Below, piece by piece: positions 32,458 through 40,193 of a stretch of 64,000 nt of DNA (positions within the stretch are counted from its first letter, which is position 1; the number at the start of each line of letters is the position of its first letter). Source of the DNA: ZLKRG44 sp964555705 (GTDB taxonomy: Bacteria; Planctomycetota; Phycisphaerae; Phycisphaerales; SM1A02); NCBI GenBank assembly GCA_964555705.1, contig CAZKTN010000004.1:1-64000 (forward strand), written 5' to 3'. The translations under genes were made by a program, and so were the position numbers. The notes beneath the pieces were generated by a model. That model did not search any database, was not told the origin of the DNA, and saw only the letters and a program-made list of their open reading frames with translations.

Positions 32458-33974
32458 GGCCTGGCCCTCGCGCGCCGGCGCGAACCTCCACGCCGGTCGC
32501 CGGCCGCCGCATCCGCGATGCCGGAGGAGGCCAGCAGCGCCCGGACGGCGCGCCACGACTCGATGACGCGCGCGGTGTCGCCGGCCTGCACGATGTCGCG
32601 GGCGATGAAGAGGCTGGGAAGCACGTTGCTGAGGAGCGCAAGGTCGGGATCGCTGCCGAGGCCGGCGAGCGCAGCCGTCACCTCGCGCCAGGCGTCGTGT
32701 GCCGGTCCGGTCGCCGCAATCTGCTGGTTGAGCTGGTGCCCGCCGGCCACGTGGATGTAGAGCGCCGCGCACTGCTCGGCAACGGGGGCGATCAGCCCCG
32801 CAGCGTGGCCCTGCTCCACGATCCAGTGCCCGAGCGCCTGGCGCCCTCCCGGCGAGAGGTGGGCAAGCGCATCGGCCACGTACGCGGACCGCTCCTGGAG
32901 GGAGAGCTGCGGCATCGCCGCAGCCCGCACGGCGCGCCGCACGGCGTCCTTCTCGTACGCGAGTGCACGCCGGGGGTCGCCAGCATCGAGACGAACGGTC
33001 TTCCAGGCCGCAGTGTGCACCATCATCAGCCGTGTGGAGTCGAACGCGATGCCTTGCGCACGCTGGGGCACGCTCGCGCTCACGGCCAGCCAGCTTGAGT
33101 CGACGATGTCGGCCGATGGCGTGCGCGCCATTCGCGCTGCGTGCACGGCGGCAATGTTGCGGTAGAGCATTGCGGCGCGCCGGCCCGAGAGCGCCACCCC
33201 AAGCTCGGGGGCGTGCATCATGACATGCCTCACGACTTGCGAGATGGCGGGCCCTGCGTAGCCGATCGTGAACTCCATCTCCTGGCGGGTCGCGGAGATC
33301 GCGTCCGCCGCCGCACGGCACGCCTCGGCGCCCGGCTCGGCGTCGGCGCTCGTGATGATCGACTGCTGGTCGGCATCGCTCATGCTCTCCCACACAGGGA
33401 CCTCAAGCACAAAGCCGAAGCGGTCCGCGAGCGCAGGGTCGAGGGGTTCGCTTCCGAGGTACGACGTCCCGCCTACCGACGTGTCGTCAAGCGCCGGCGG
33501 GTTCATCGCGGCCCACCGGTACCGCAGCTTCGGCAGCGGCATTCCCTGCACCACGCGCTCGTGGATGATCGGGAAGAGCCGGTTGAGCATGTCGGGCCGG
33601 GCCCGCGAGAGCTCGTCCACGAACACCGCCTCCGCATCCCACACCGACGCCGGTGTCTGCACGAAGCGCAGCGTGCCGTCGTCGCCAGGCAGCGGATAGC
33701 CGATGAGGTCGTCGTAGTTGACGAGGCTGGCGTTGTAGTGGCGCCACTGCAGCCCGAGCGCCTGCGCGAGTCGCGCCAGCAGCATGCTCTTTGCGGTGCC
33801 GTGCGGCCCGATCAGCAGCAGCGGCGTCTCGAGCGCGAGCGCGGCGAGCACCACAGGCTCGATGGAGTCGAACCCGATGATGCCGAGCTGGCGGAGGATG
33901 CCGTACGGCGTCGATTCGGGTGCGCGCGCGATGCGAGGAGAGGGCGCTGCGGCGGCAATGTCGTGCGTGGCCAT
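32454..33974 (-). CDS. MoxR-family AAA+ ATPase
   Basis: A 506-residue AAA+ protein. Walker A is GPHGTAKS (56-63), Walker B VFVDE (117-121), and the sensor-1 Asn is in WAAMNPP (Asn158). The region after the AAA core (about 250-480) is helical and without known motifs, ending in an Arg-rich tail. MoxR ATPases act as chaperone-like remodelers that load metals or activate VWA partners. It is the first gene of a four-gene operon (MoxR, unknown, VWA/metallopeptidase, MetK-like), all joined by overlaps of 4-11 bp. A near-consensus promoter lies about 260 bp upstream (34241-34268), which implies a long leader. No strong Shine-Dalgarno is seen. Confidence 0.88.
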   Translation of the reverse strand: MATHDIAAAAPSPRIARAPESTPYGILRQLGIIGFDSIEPVVLAALALETPLLLIGPHGTAKSMLLARLAQALGLQWRHYNASLVNYDDLIGYPLPGDDGTLRFVQTPASVWDAEAVFVDELSRARPDMLNRLFPIIHERVVQGMPLPKLRYRWAAMNPPALDDTSVGGTSYLGSEPLDPALADRFGFVLEVPVWESMSDADQQSIITSADAEPGAEACRAAADAISATRQEMEFTIGYAGPAISQVVRHVMMHAPELGVALSGRRAAMLYRNIAAVHAARMARTPSADIVDSSWLAVSASVPQRAQGIAFDSTRLMMVHTAAWKTVRLDAGDPRRALAYEKDAVRRAVRAAAMPQLSLQERSAYVADALAHLSPGGRQALGHWIVEQGHAAGLIAPVAEQCAALYIHVAGGHQLNQQIAATGPAHDAWREVTAALAGLGSDPDLALLSNVLPSLFIARDIVQAGDTARVIESWRAVRALLASSGIADAAAGDRRGGSRRRARARP

Positions 33975-34240
33975 GAGGAGGCTCCACGCATGCCGACCGA
34001 GGCCCCGTCAAGGCGTGCGGCGAACGTCGCCGCAGTCCAGGTGCGCGGGACCGTCGGAACGCACAGCGTCCTGGGGCCCGCGGGCTTGTGCGAGATGTGC
34101 GGAACGCGCCGGAAACACGGCGGTTTTGCGCATCGCGCCACATGCCCCTTTCGGGGTGTCCTCCGCACCGCGGCACACTGTTCGTGGCTCGGTTGCGATC
34201 CGGCTTTCAGAGGACAGCCGGAGATCGGTATGCAGGAGCA

Positions 34241-34268
34241 ATTGTAGAGCGACCCCGCGAGCAGTCAA
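34241..34268 (-). promoter_or_regulatory. Near-consensus sigma-70 promoter reading towards the MoxR operon
   Basis: On the minus strand TTGACT (34263-34268) and TACAAT (34241-34246) are separated by 16 bp; each box matches five of six consensus bases. The spacer contains one complete arm of a 13-bp inverted repeat and the -35 box lies in its loop, so a protein bound to the repeat, or the folded DNA, could block it. Transcription would start near 34234. Confidence 0.6.
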
Positions 34269-34285
34269 GCCACTCGCGGGGTCGC
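34249..34285. terminator. 13-bp perfect inverted repeat after clpC
   Basis: GCGACCCCGCGAG (34249-34261) and CTCGCGGGGTCGC (34273-34285) form a perfect 13-bp stem with an 11-nt loop, 26 bp past the clpC stop. In the clpC direction it is followed by TCTACAATT, a poor U-tract. It may be a terminator, an operator for the overlapping promoter, or both. Confidence 0.55.
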
Positions 34286-34310
34286 GCACGACATTGCGTG
34301 AACTGTCGGT

Positions 34311-36845
34311 TCAGGAGCTCGTTGCAGGCTCCGAGTTCGCCGGTGACGCAGGCTCGGGATGCGTCGCGGAGAAGGTCAGGTGGTCCTTGCCCTCCTCGCG
34401 CGTCGCCACGATGTGCGCGCCGGGCCTGAACTCGCCGCTGAGCAGGTTCTCCGCCAGCGGATCCTCGACGAACTGCCCCAGCGCGCGGCGCAGCGGACGC
34501 GCGCCGAAGTCGGGGTTGTAGCCCTTGTCGATGAGGAAGTCCTTCGCGGCCTGGTCGAGCTCGAGGTGCATCTGGCGCTCGGTGAGGCGCTGCCGCACCT
34601 TGCCCAGCTCGATCTCGATGATCTGGTTCAGGTCGTCCTTCACGAGCGGACGGAAGACGATGATGTCGTCGAGGCGGTTGATGAACTCGGGGCGGAAGAA
34701 CTTCTCCGTCTCTGACATCAGCGCCTTGCGCATCTTGTCGTAGTCCTGCACCTCCGCGCGGCGGGTGAAGCCGAACGACGCGCCGCCCTTGATGATGTCG
34801 GCGCCGAGGTTGCTCGTCATGATGAGGATGACGTTCTTGAAGTCGACATGACGGCCGAAGCTGTCGGTGAGGCGCCCCTCCTCCATGATCTGGAGGAGCA
34901 TGTTGTAGACGTCAGGGTGCGCCTTCTCGACCTCGTCGAGCAGCACCACCGAGTACGGCCTGCGGCGGATGCGCTCGGTGAGCTGGCCGCCCTCCTCGTA
35001 GCCGACGTAGCCGGGAGGCGCGCCGACGAGCCGCGACACGGAGTGCTTCTCCATGTACTCGCTCATGTCGAGGTAGATCATCGCCTCCGCGTCGCCGAAC
35101 ATGAACTCGGCGATCGCCTTGGCCAGCAGCGTCTTGCCGACGCCGGAGGGGCCGACGAAGAGGAACGAGCCCATCGGGCGGCGGGGGTCCTTGAGGCCCG
35201 CGCGCGCCTTGCGGATCGCGCGGGACACGGACTTGACCGCCTCGTCCTGGCTGACGACCTTCTTGTGGAGCTCCTTCTCGAGCTGCAGCAGGCGCTCGGA
35301 CTCCTCCTTCTGGAGGCGCGTCAGCGGCACGCCGGTCATCTTGGAGACGACCTCGCGGATCATCTCCTCGTCGACGACGGCCTGCGTCTCGTTCATGCGG
35401 TCGCGCCACTGCTGCTGGATCCGCTCCTTCTCCTTGCGGAGCTTCTCGGCCTGGTCGCGCAGGTCGGCGGCGCGCTCGTAGTCGGCGGCCTTCACGGACT
35501 CGTCCTTCTCGATCGCGAGGCGCTCGATGCGCTCCTCGATCTCGGTGAGGTCCGGCGGCTTGGTCATGCTCTTGAGGCGCAGGCGCGCACCAGCCTCGTC
35601 GATCACGTCAATCGACTTGTCGGGCTGCACGCGGCCGGGGATGTAGCGGCCCGACATCTCGACGGCGCAGCGCAGCGCATCATCGGCGTACTTCACCTTG
35701 TGGTGGCTCTCGTAGCGCTCACGCAGGCCCTTGAGGATCTCGAGGGTCTGCTCGGCAGTCGGCGGCTCAACCGTGATCGACTGGAAGCGGCGCTCGAGCG
35801 CGGCATCCTTCTCGATGTACTTGCGGTACTCGTCGAAGGTGGTCGCGCCGACGCACTGGATCTCGCCGCGCGCGAGCGCGGGCTTGAGCACGTTCGAGGC
35901 ATCGATCGCGCCCTCGGCGCCGCCGGCGCCCACGAGCGTGTGCAGCTCGTCAATGAAGAGGATCACGTTCTTGGCGCGGCGCACCTCGTTCATCACGGCC
36001 TTGATGCGCTCCTCGAACTGGCCGCGGTACTTGGTGCCTGCGACCATCGCCGCCAGGTCCAGCACCACCAGGCGCTTGTCGTGCAGGATGTCGGGCACGT
36101 CCTGGCTCACGATCGCCTGGGCGAGACCCTCGGCGATCGCGGTCTTGCCGACGCCGGCCTCGCCGAGCAGCACGGGGTTGTTCTTCGTGCGGCGGCAGAG
36201 CACCTGCACGAGACGCTCGATCTCGCCGTGGCGGCCGATCACCGGGTCGAGCTCGCCGTTGCGCGCGAGCTCAGTGAGGTCGCGGCCGAACGAGTCGAGG
36301 GCAGGGGTCTTGCTCTTGCCGCGGCGCTGCGGGCCGGGCTCGCCACCGCCGGTCGACTCCGACGGAGTCTCCGACTGCGGCTGGGCGCTGCTCTCCTCCT
36401 GCTCGCCGCCTGCGCCGAGAAGGTTGAGGACCTCCTCGCGCACTTCCTCGAGCTTGAGGCCGAGGTTGAGGAGCACCTGCGCCGCGACGCCGTCCTGCTC
36501 GCGCAAGAGGCCCAGCAGCAGGTGCTCGGTGCCGACATAGTTGTGGTTGAGGTTGCGCGCTTCCTCGATCGCGTACTCGATGACCTTCTTCGCGCGCGGG
36601 GTCTGCGGCAGCTTGCCCATCGTGACCATCTCGGGGCCGCTCTTGACGAGCTTCTCGACCTCGAGCCGCACCTTGCGCAGGTCGATGCCGAGGTTCTTGA
36701 GCACGTTGGCACCGACGCCGCTGCCTTCCTTCACGAGGCCGAGCAGGATGTGCTCGGTGCCGATGTACTCGTGGTTGAAACGCTGCGCTTCCTGGTTGGC
36801 CAGGGCCATCACCTTGCGGGCACGATCTGTCAGACGCTCGAACAT
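34311..36845 (-). CDS. clpC: ATP-dependent Clp protease ATP-binding subunit ClpC
   Basis: An 844-residue Hsp100 unfoldase. Two Clp_N repeats (about 1-145), first AAA+ module with GEAGVGKTA, a UVR/coiled-coil segment (about 420-480), second AAA+ module with GPSGVGKTLLAKA, and the ClpB-type small domain at the end. It unfolds substrates for ClpP in protein quality control and stress. The linker after the N domain (about 150-195) is acidic and Ser/Gln-rich. MFERLTDRARKVM is the family start, and AAGGAGG 5 nt upstream is a perfect Shine-Dalgarno. No mcsA, mcsB or ctsR is adjacent, so Gram-positive-type control is not evident. Confidence 0.97.
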   Translation of the reverse strand: MFERLTDRARKVMALANQEAQRFNHEYIGTEHILLGLVKEGSGVGANVLKNLGIDLRKVRLEVEKLVKSGPEMVTMGKLPQTPRAKKVIEYAIEEARNLNHNYVGTEHLLLGLLREQDGVAAQVLLNLGLKLEEVREEVLNLLGAGGEQEESSAQPQSETPSESTGGGEPGPQRRGKSKTPALDSFGRDLTELARNGELDPVIGRHGEIERLVQVLCRRTKNNPVLLGEAGVGKTAIAEGLAQAIVSQDVPDILHDKRLVVLDLAAMVAGTKYRGQFEERIKAVMNEVRRAKNVILFIDELHTLVGAGGAEGAIDASNVLKPALARGEIQCVGATTFDEYRKYIEKDAALERRFQSITVEPPTAEQTLEILKGLRERYESHHKVKYADDALRCAVEMSGRYIPGRVQPDKSIDVIDEAGARLRLKSMTKPPDLTEIEERIERLAIEKDESVKAADYERAADLRDQAEKLRKEKERIQQQWRDRMNETQAVVDEEMIREVVSKMTGVPLTRLQKEESERLLQLEKELHKKVVSQDEAVKSVSRAIRKARAGLKDPRRPMGSFLFVGPSGVGKTLLAKAIAEFMFGDAEAMIYLDMSEYMEKHSVSRLVGAPPGYVGYEEGGQLTERIRRRPYSVVLLDEVEKAHPDVYNMLLQIMEEGRLTDSFGRHVDFKNVILIMTSNLGADIIKGGASFGFTRRAEVQDYDKMRKALMSETEKFFRPEFINRLDDIIVFRPLVKDDLNQIIEIELGKVRQRLTERQMHLELDQAAKDFLIDKGYNPDFGARPLRRALGQFVEDPLAENLLSGEFRPGAHIVATREEGKDHLTFSATHPEPASPANSEPATSS

Positions 36846-36899
36846 GGGAACCTCCTTAGGGGACCTGTGGCGCACATCCCTCGCGCCGGACACTGGACT

Positions 36900-36932
36900 G
36901 GGTGATGGGTGCAATCCCCATGCCAGTCACCC
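36900..36932 (-). promoter_or_regulatory. Nested inverted repeat in the clpC leader
   Basis: GGGTGA (36900-36905) pairs with TCACCC (36927-36932), and ATGGG pairs with CCCAT inside it. It lies 55 bp upstream of the clpC start and could be a leader hairpin or operator. It does not resemble the CIRCE element. Confidence 0.3.
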
Positions 36933-37088
36933 ACCTTCTACGCAAATGCGTGGCAGATGGGTTCGGGGCAGGGTAGGGAAGGTCCATCGGTAGAACTGTC
37001 GGATATCTGTGGTCTGACTTCAAGGAAACCGGCGCGGTTCCCTCATCTTGTCTGGAGTACGGCACCTGCGGGACTGGCGGGCGTGAGC

Positions 37089-37102
37089 GGCCCCGAAGGG
37101 CC
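37089..37102 (-). terminator. UUCG-capped hairpin after lolD
   Basis: On the minus strand GGCCC-TTCG-GGGCC forms a 5-bp stem with a stable UUCG tetraloop 28 bp beyond the lolD stop. There is no U-tract, so it may stabilise the 3' end rather than terminate by itself. Confidence 0.35.
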
Positions 37103-37129
37103 TTGCAGAAGCGTAAACCGCTGCCAATC

Positions 37130-37813
37130 CTAGGCCTGCACGCGACCGTCCCGAAGTTGCACGATCCTGTCGGCGCGGGCGGCCACATCCTTGTCGTGGG
37201 TGACCATGACGATGGTCAGGCCCGCCCGGTGCCGCTCCGCGAGCAGGTCGAGGATCGAGCCTCCGGTCACCGCATCGAGGTTGCCGGTGGGCTCATCCGC
37301 AAGCAGCACGCTCGGGTTGCGCACCAGCGCACGGGCGATCGCCGCACGCTGCCGCTCGCCACCCGAAAGCTGCGCAGGCCGGTGATGCAGGCGGTGCCCG
37401 AGCCCAAATGACTCAAGCAGCGACCGCGCCCACGTCGGGTCAGGCCTTGTCCAGCGGCCGACCATCTCCGGGAGCAGCACGTTGTCGAGCGTGTCGAGCT
37501 CCGGCAGCAGGTGATAGAACTGGAACACGAAGCCGACCTCGCGGTTTCGGTAGCGGTCGATGCGTCGGCCTGGCGCGATCGAGATGGACTCGCCCCGCCA
37601 CAGGACCTCGCCGCGCCCGCGGTCTGGACGGTCGAGCCCTCCGAGCAGGTGAAGCAGCGTGCTCTTGCCTGATCCACTTGAGCCGAGGATCGCAACCCAC
37701 TCGCCCGCGTGCACCGTGAGGTCTGCGCCGCGCAGCACCTCCACCGGCACCGCACCGAAGCGGTAGGTCTTGTGCACGTCGCGCGCCTCGAGGATGCGCG
37801 GGCTGTCAGCCAT
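37130..37813 (-). CDS. lolD: Lipoprotein-releasing ABC transporter ATP-binding protein
   Basis: A 227-residue ABC ATPase of the LolD/MacB group. Walker A is GSSGSGKST, the signature is LSGGERQRAAIARAL, Walker B is VLLADEPTGNLD and the switch His is in VTHD. The VFQFYHLLPELD segment is LolD-like. It energises extraction of outer-membrane lipoproteins with the permease encoded just upstream, whose stop overlaps its start by 8 bp. This fits a cell with an outer membrane. Confidence 0.92.
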   Translation of the reverse strand: MADSPRILEARDVHKTYRFGAVPVEVLRGADLTVHAGEWVAILGSSGSGKSTLLHLLGGLDRPDRGRGEVLWRGESISIAPGRRIDRYRNREVGFVFQFYHLLPELDTLDNVLLPEMVGRWTRPDPTWARSLLESFGLGHRLHHRPAQLSGGERQRAAIARALVRNPSVLLADEPTGNLDAVTGGSILDLLAERHRAGLTIVMVTHDKDVAARADRIVQLRDGRVQA

Positions 37814-39446
37814 AGCGCAGCGCCTCCACGGGGTCAGTGTCGGCGGCGCGCGCTGCCGGAATGGCGGCTCCGATCACGCTGAAGACCACGGCGCCGATGA
37901 CGGTCAGCCCGGCGGTCCACCAGTCCACCTGGTCAGGGATGTGGCTGAAGTAGTAGACCGAAGGATCCCAGATCAGCGTGCCTCGGTGGAACAGGAGACC
38001 GGTGCCCGCGAGCATGAAGACCAGCGTCGCCAGGGTCCACAGCAGCAGCGGCAGCAGCCGGCCCCTGATGGCCTGCCACATGACGCCGCACAGCGCACCC
38101 ACCGCGAGCGCGTAGGTGCCGATCCACACCGCGGCGGGCGCATCGGAGCCGATGGCCCCATGGATGTCATTGATGCGGCTGACGATGAGCCATGCGAGCG
38201 CCACGCCGAGCGCGCTCCCGAAGATGCCGATCACGAGGCCGTAGCGAAGGAAGATCCACAGGATGCCTGCCCGCGACGCGCCCACGCTGCGCAGGATTCC
38301 GATGTCGCGCGTCTTCTCGATCACGATCGCCCAGAAGATCGACAGGATCAGGCCCGCGCACACGATGTAGATCAGCGAGAAGAGGATGCGCATCATCTCG
38401 CGCTCCTTCTGCACGGGAGCGATCAGGTCGCGCAGCTGCTGCTCCCACGTGAGCACGTTGACCATCTGCGGCATCTTGCTGGTGAGCGAGCGGTTGGCGT
38501 CCACCTCGAGCGAGAACTCGCGGTACGTGCGCTCGATGGCATCGCGCAGGGTGGCAGGGTCGACCCCGGGCTTCGCCCGCGCGAGAATCTTGGTGATGCG
38601 CGCCGGCGTCTCGCCGATCACCGGCAGCTGCCCGTCAGGTCCAGGGTCCGCGGTGATGTCGTAGAGCGGCGCACGGTCCATGCGAAGCATCCGTTGCACG
38701 ACAGCAAGCGGCGCGAAGATGCGGTTCTTGTCGACCTCGTAGACGCCCGACTGCGACTCGTTCACGATCGGGAACGCCTCCTCGCGCGGTTCCGCGATCT
38801 TGCCGCGCGAGCTCACCGGCACCAGCGTCAGCGTGACGTCGCGGCCGGGCATGCTCCATCCGAAGCGAGCGCGGTAGGAGCCGTCCCTCTGGCGCTCGTT
38901 CGCGACAGACACGTGCATGCCGATGACGATGCCGGGCCTGCCTGTGGCCGACTCCACGAGCGTCTGGCCATCCTTCAGCCAGGTGGGATTCACGTCGATA
39001 CGCGGGTCGTCGGGCATCATGGCCGCGCGCTCGGCATCGTCGGCGGGCCGGCGCCAGTACAGGTTTGTGCCGTACTCGGTGACCTCCGCGAAGCTCAGCG
39101 GCTCGACCGCCCACACCTGCGTGGTGACGATCTCCTTCTCGGGCCCGCGCGGGTAGGGCATCCGCAGCAGTCCGAAGGTGTCGATGACGGGCGTCGCGCG
39201 GTGGCACTCGGGAAGCGCATCGATGCGCGCGATGAGCTCCTCGTAGTGGGGAATCCCGCCGATTCCGGACGAGACGATCACGTCTCCCACGACCGAACGG
39301 CCCGCCCCGCGGAGCAGGTCGAGGAACCCCGTCATGACGCTCACCACCGTCACCACCATCGCCACGCACAGCGCGACCGCCCCAATCGCGATGAGCGGGA
39401 TCAGCCGGCTGGTCAGGTAGCGGTTGGAGAGGAGCCTCGCGTACAT
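37806..39446 (-). CDS. LolC/LolE-family lipoprotein-releasing permease
   Basis: A 546-residue FtsX-type permease. An N-terminal helix (LIPLIAIGAVALCVAMVVTV) is followed by a large periplasmic domain (about 50-350) and a C-terminal membrane part with the family's EKTRDIGILRSVGASRAGI and PARRAA-like PAARAADTDPVEALRYG. Ordinary LolC/E proteins have about 400-415 residues; this one has extra hydrophobic segments (about 440-495) inserted before the last helix. One permease gene only is present, so it may work as a homodimer (LolF-like) with LolD. TAGCCT on the minus strand lies 12-13 nt before the ATG. Confidence 0.88.
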   Translation of the reverse strand: MYARLLSNRYLTSRLIPLIAIGAVALCVAMVVTVVSVMTGFLDLLRGAGRSVVGDVIVSSGIGGIPHYEELIARIDALPECHRATPVIDTFGLLRMPYPRGPEKEIVTTQVWAVEPLSFAEVTEYGTNLYWRRPADDAERAAMMPDDPRIDVNPTWLKDGQTLVESATGRPGIVIGMHVSVANERQRDGSYRARFGWSMPGRDVTLTLVPVSSRGKIAEPREEAFPIVNESQSGVYEVDKNRIFAPLAVVQRMLRMDRAPLYDITADPGPDGQLPVIGETPARITKILARAKPGVDPATLRDAIERTYREFSLEVDANRSLTSKMPQMVNVLTWEQQLRDLIAPVQKEREMMRILFSLIYIVCAGLILSIFWAIVIEKTRDIGILRSVGASRAGILWIFLRYGLVIGIFGSALGVALAWLIVSRINDIHGAIGSDAPAAVWIGTYALAVGALCGVMWQAIRGRLLPLLLWTLATLVFMLAGTGLLFHRGTLIWDPSVYYFSHIPDQVDWWTAGLTVIGAVVFSVIGAAIPAARAADTDPVEALRYG

Positions 39447-39461
39447 CGTGGGAGCGGAAGG

Positions 39462-40151
39462 CTACGCGAACTGCGCGGGCGGCGGCCCGCCGATCGGCAC
39501 GGTCACGACGGCGCCGAGCAGCCGCGCCGCCGCAGGGTTCGCCATCCCGAGCTTCGGCGCCACCATCGTTGCGGTGATGTCGGCCTCGACGCAGATGCCG
39601 CCGAGCGGCTCGCCCGTGTCGCAGTCCATGCCGCTTGGGATGTCAACCGAGACCGCCTTCGCGCCGCGCTCGCGCATCGAGTTGATCCACATGATGCGGA
39701 CCGCATCGAGACCGGCGGCTGGCCGGTCGAGTCCAGTGCCGAAGAGGGCATCGATCACCACGATGCGGCGCACTGCGGATGCACGCTCGATCTCGGGGAC
39801 CCCGTCGGCGAAGGGCCGCACCAGCCCGAGTCGCGAGGCAATCCGATGCTGGAGCGCAGCGTCGGTATCGGCCTTCGGCGTGGAGGTCTCGAGGGCGACC
39901 GCCTCGGCTCCGCCGCTGTGCAGGTGGCGCACGGCGGCGAAGCCATCGCCTCCGTTCTGGCCCGGACCGCACACGGCCACAAACAGCGGTTGCGGGCCTG
40001 CTCCAGCCGGCCACGCGCGCGCTGCCTCGGTGGCGATGCCTCGCGCCGCGGCCTCCATCAGAAGGATGCCGGGGATGCCCAGATCGCGCATGCACCACGA
40101 GTCGTACGCGCGTGCCTGCGAGCGGCTGAAGAGCGTGGCTCCCTCGGTCAT
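39462..40151 (-). CDS. nnrE: NAD(P)H-hydrate epimerase (YjeF N-terminal domain)
   Basis: A 229-residue YjeF_N protein that epimerises the damaged R form of NAD(P)HX so that the dehydratase can repair it. CGPGQNGGDGFAAVRHL is the nucleotide-binding loop, and VVIDALFGTGLDRP and VSVDIPSGMDCDTGEP contain the catalytic Asp residues. The C-terminal dehydratase (NnrD) domain, often fused in bacteria, is absent, so that activity must be encoded elsewhere. TAGGAT (minus strand, 40159-40164) ends 7 nt before the ATG. The LolC/E-like gene follows 15 bp downstream. Confidence 0.93.
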   Translation of the reverse strand: MTEGATLFSRSQARAYDSWCMRDLGIPGILLMEAAARGIATEAARAWPAGAGPQPLFVAVCGPGQNGGDGFAAVRHLHSGGAEAVALETSTPKADTDAALQHRIASRLGLVRPFADGVPEIERASAVRRIVVIDALFGTGLDRPAAGLDAVRIMWINSMRERGAKAVSVDIPSGMDCDTGEPLGGICVEADITATMVAPKLGMANPAAARLLGAVVTVPIGGPPPAQFA

Positions 40152-40158
40152 GCGGCGG

Positions 40159-40186
40159 ATCCTAGAGGTGCGCGGGGCGCTACCCT
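40159..40186. promoter_or_regulatory. Symmetric divergent -10 boxes of nnrE and the glycosyltransferase gene
   Basis: TAGGAT (minus, 40159-40164) and TACCCT (plus, 40181-40186) each end exactly 7 nt before their start codons. The whole intergenic space is 42 bp, leaving no room for leaders. Confidence 0.5.
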
Positions 40187-40193
40187 CGCGTCG

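Larger units (their letters stand above)
33975..34310 (-). other. 336-bp gene-free leader region of the MoxR operon
   Basis: Between the MoxR start and the clpC stop no convincing gene is seen. On the minus strand it holds a promoter and palindrome (34241-34285), a small hairpin pairing 34200-34205 with 34216-34221, and then about 220 nt of leader without a clear ORF or known riboswitch. Confidence 0.5.

Noticed and set aside
31961..32641. A 227-residue N-terminal extension of the VWA protein
   Set aside because: It is out of frame with the overlapping 166-residue gene and the MoxR end, is Arg/Pro-rich and has no domain; the ATGA overlap at 31960 gives a better start.
36990..37050. TTGAAG as a -35 box for clpC
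   Set aside because: At 17 bp spacing the -10 would be GACAGT, a poor match; no convincing promoter could be fixed.
37770..40193. A long open frame running upstream of the glycosyltransferase
   Set aside because: It lies antisense to lolD, the LolC/E permease and nnrE and is only kept open by high G+C content; the glycosyltransferase starts at 40194.
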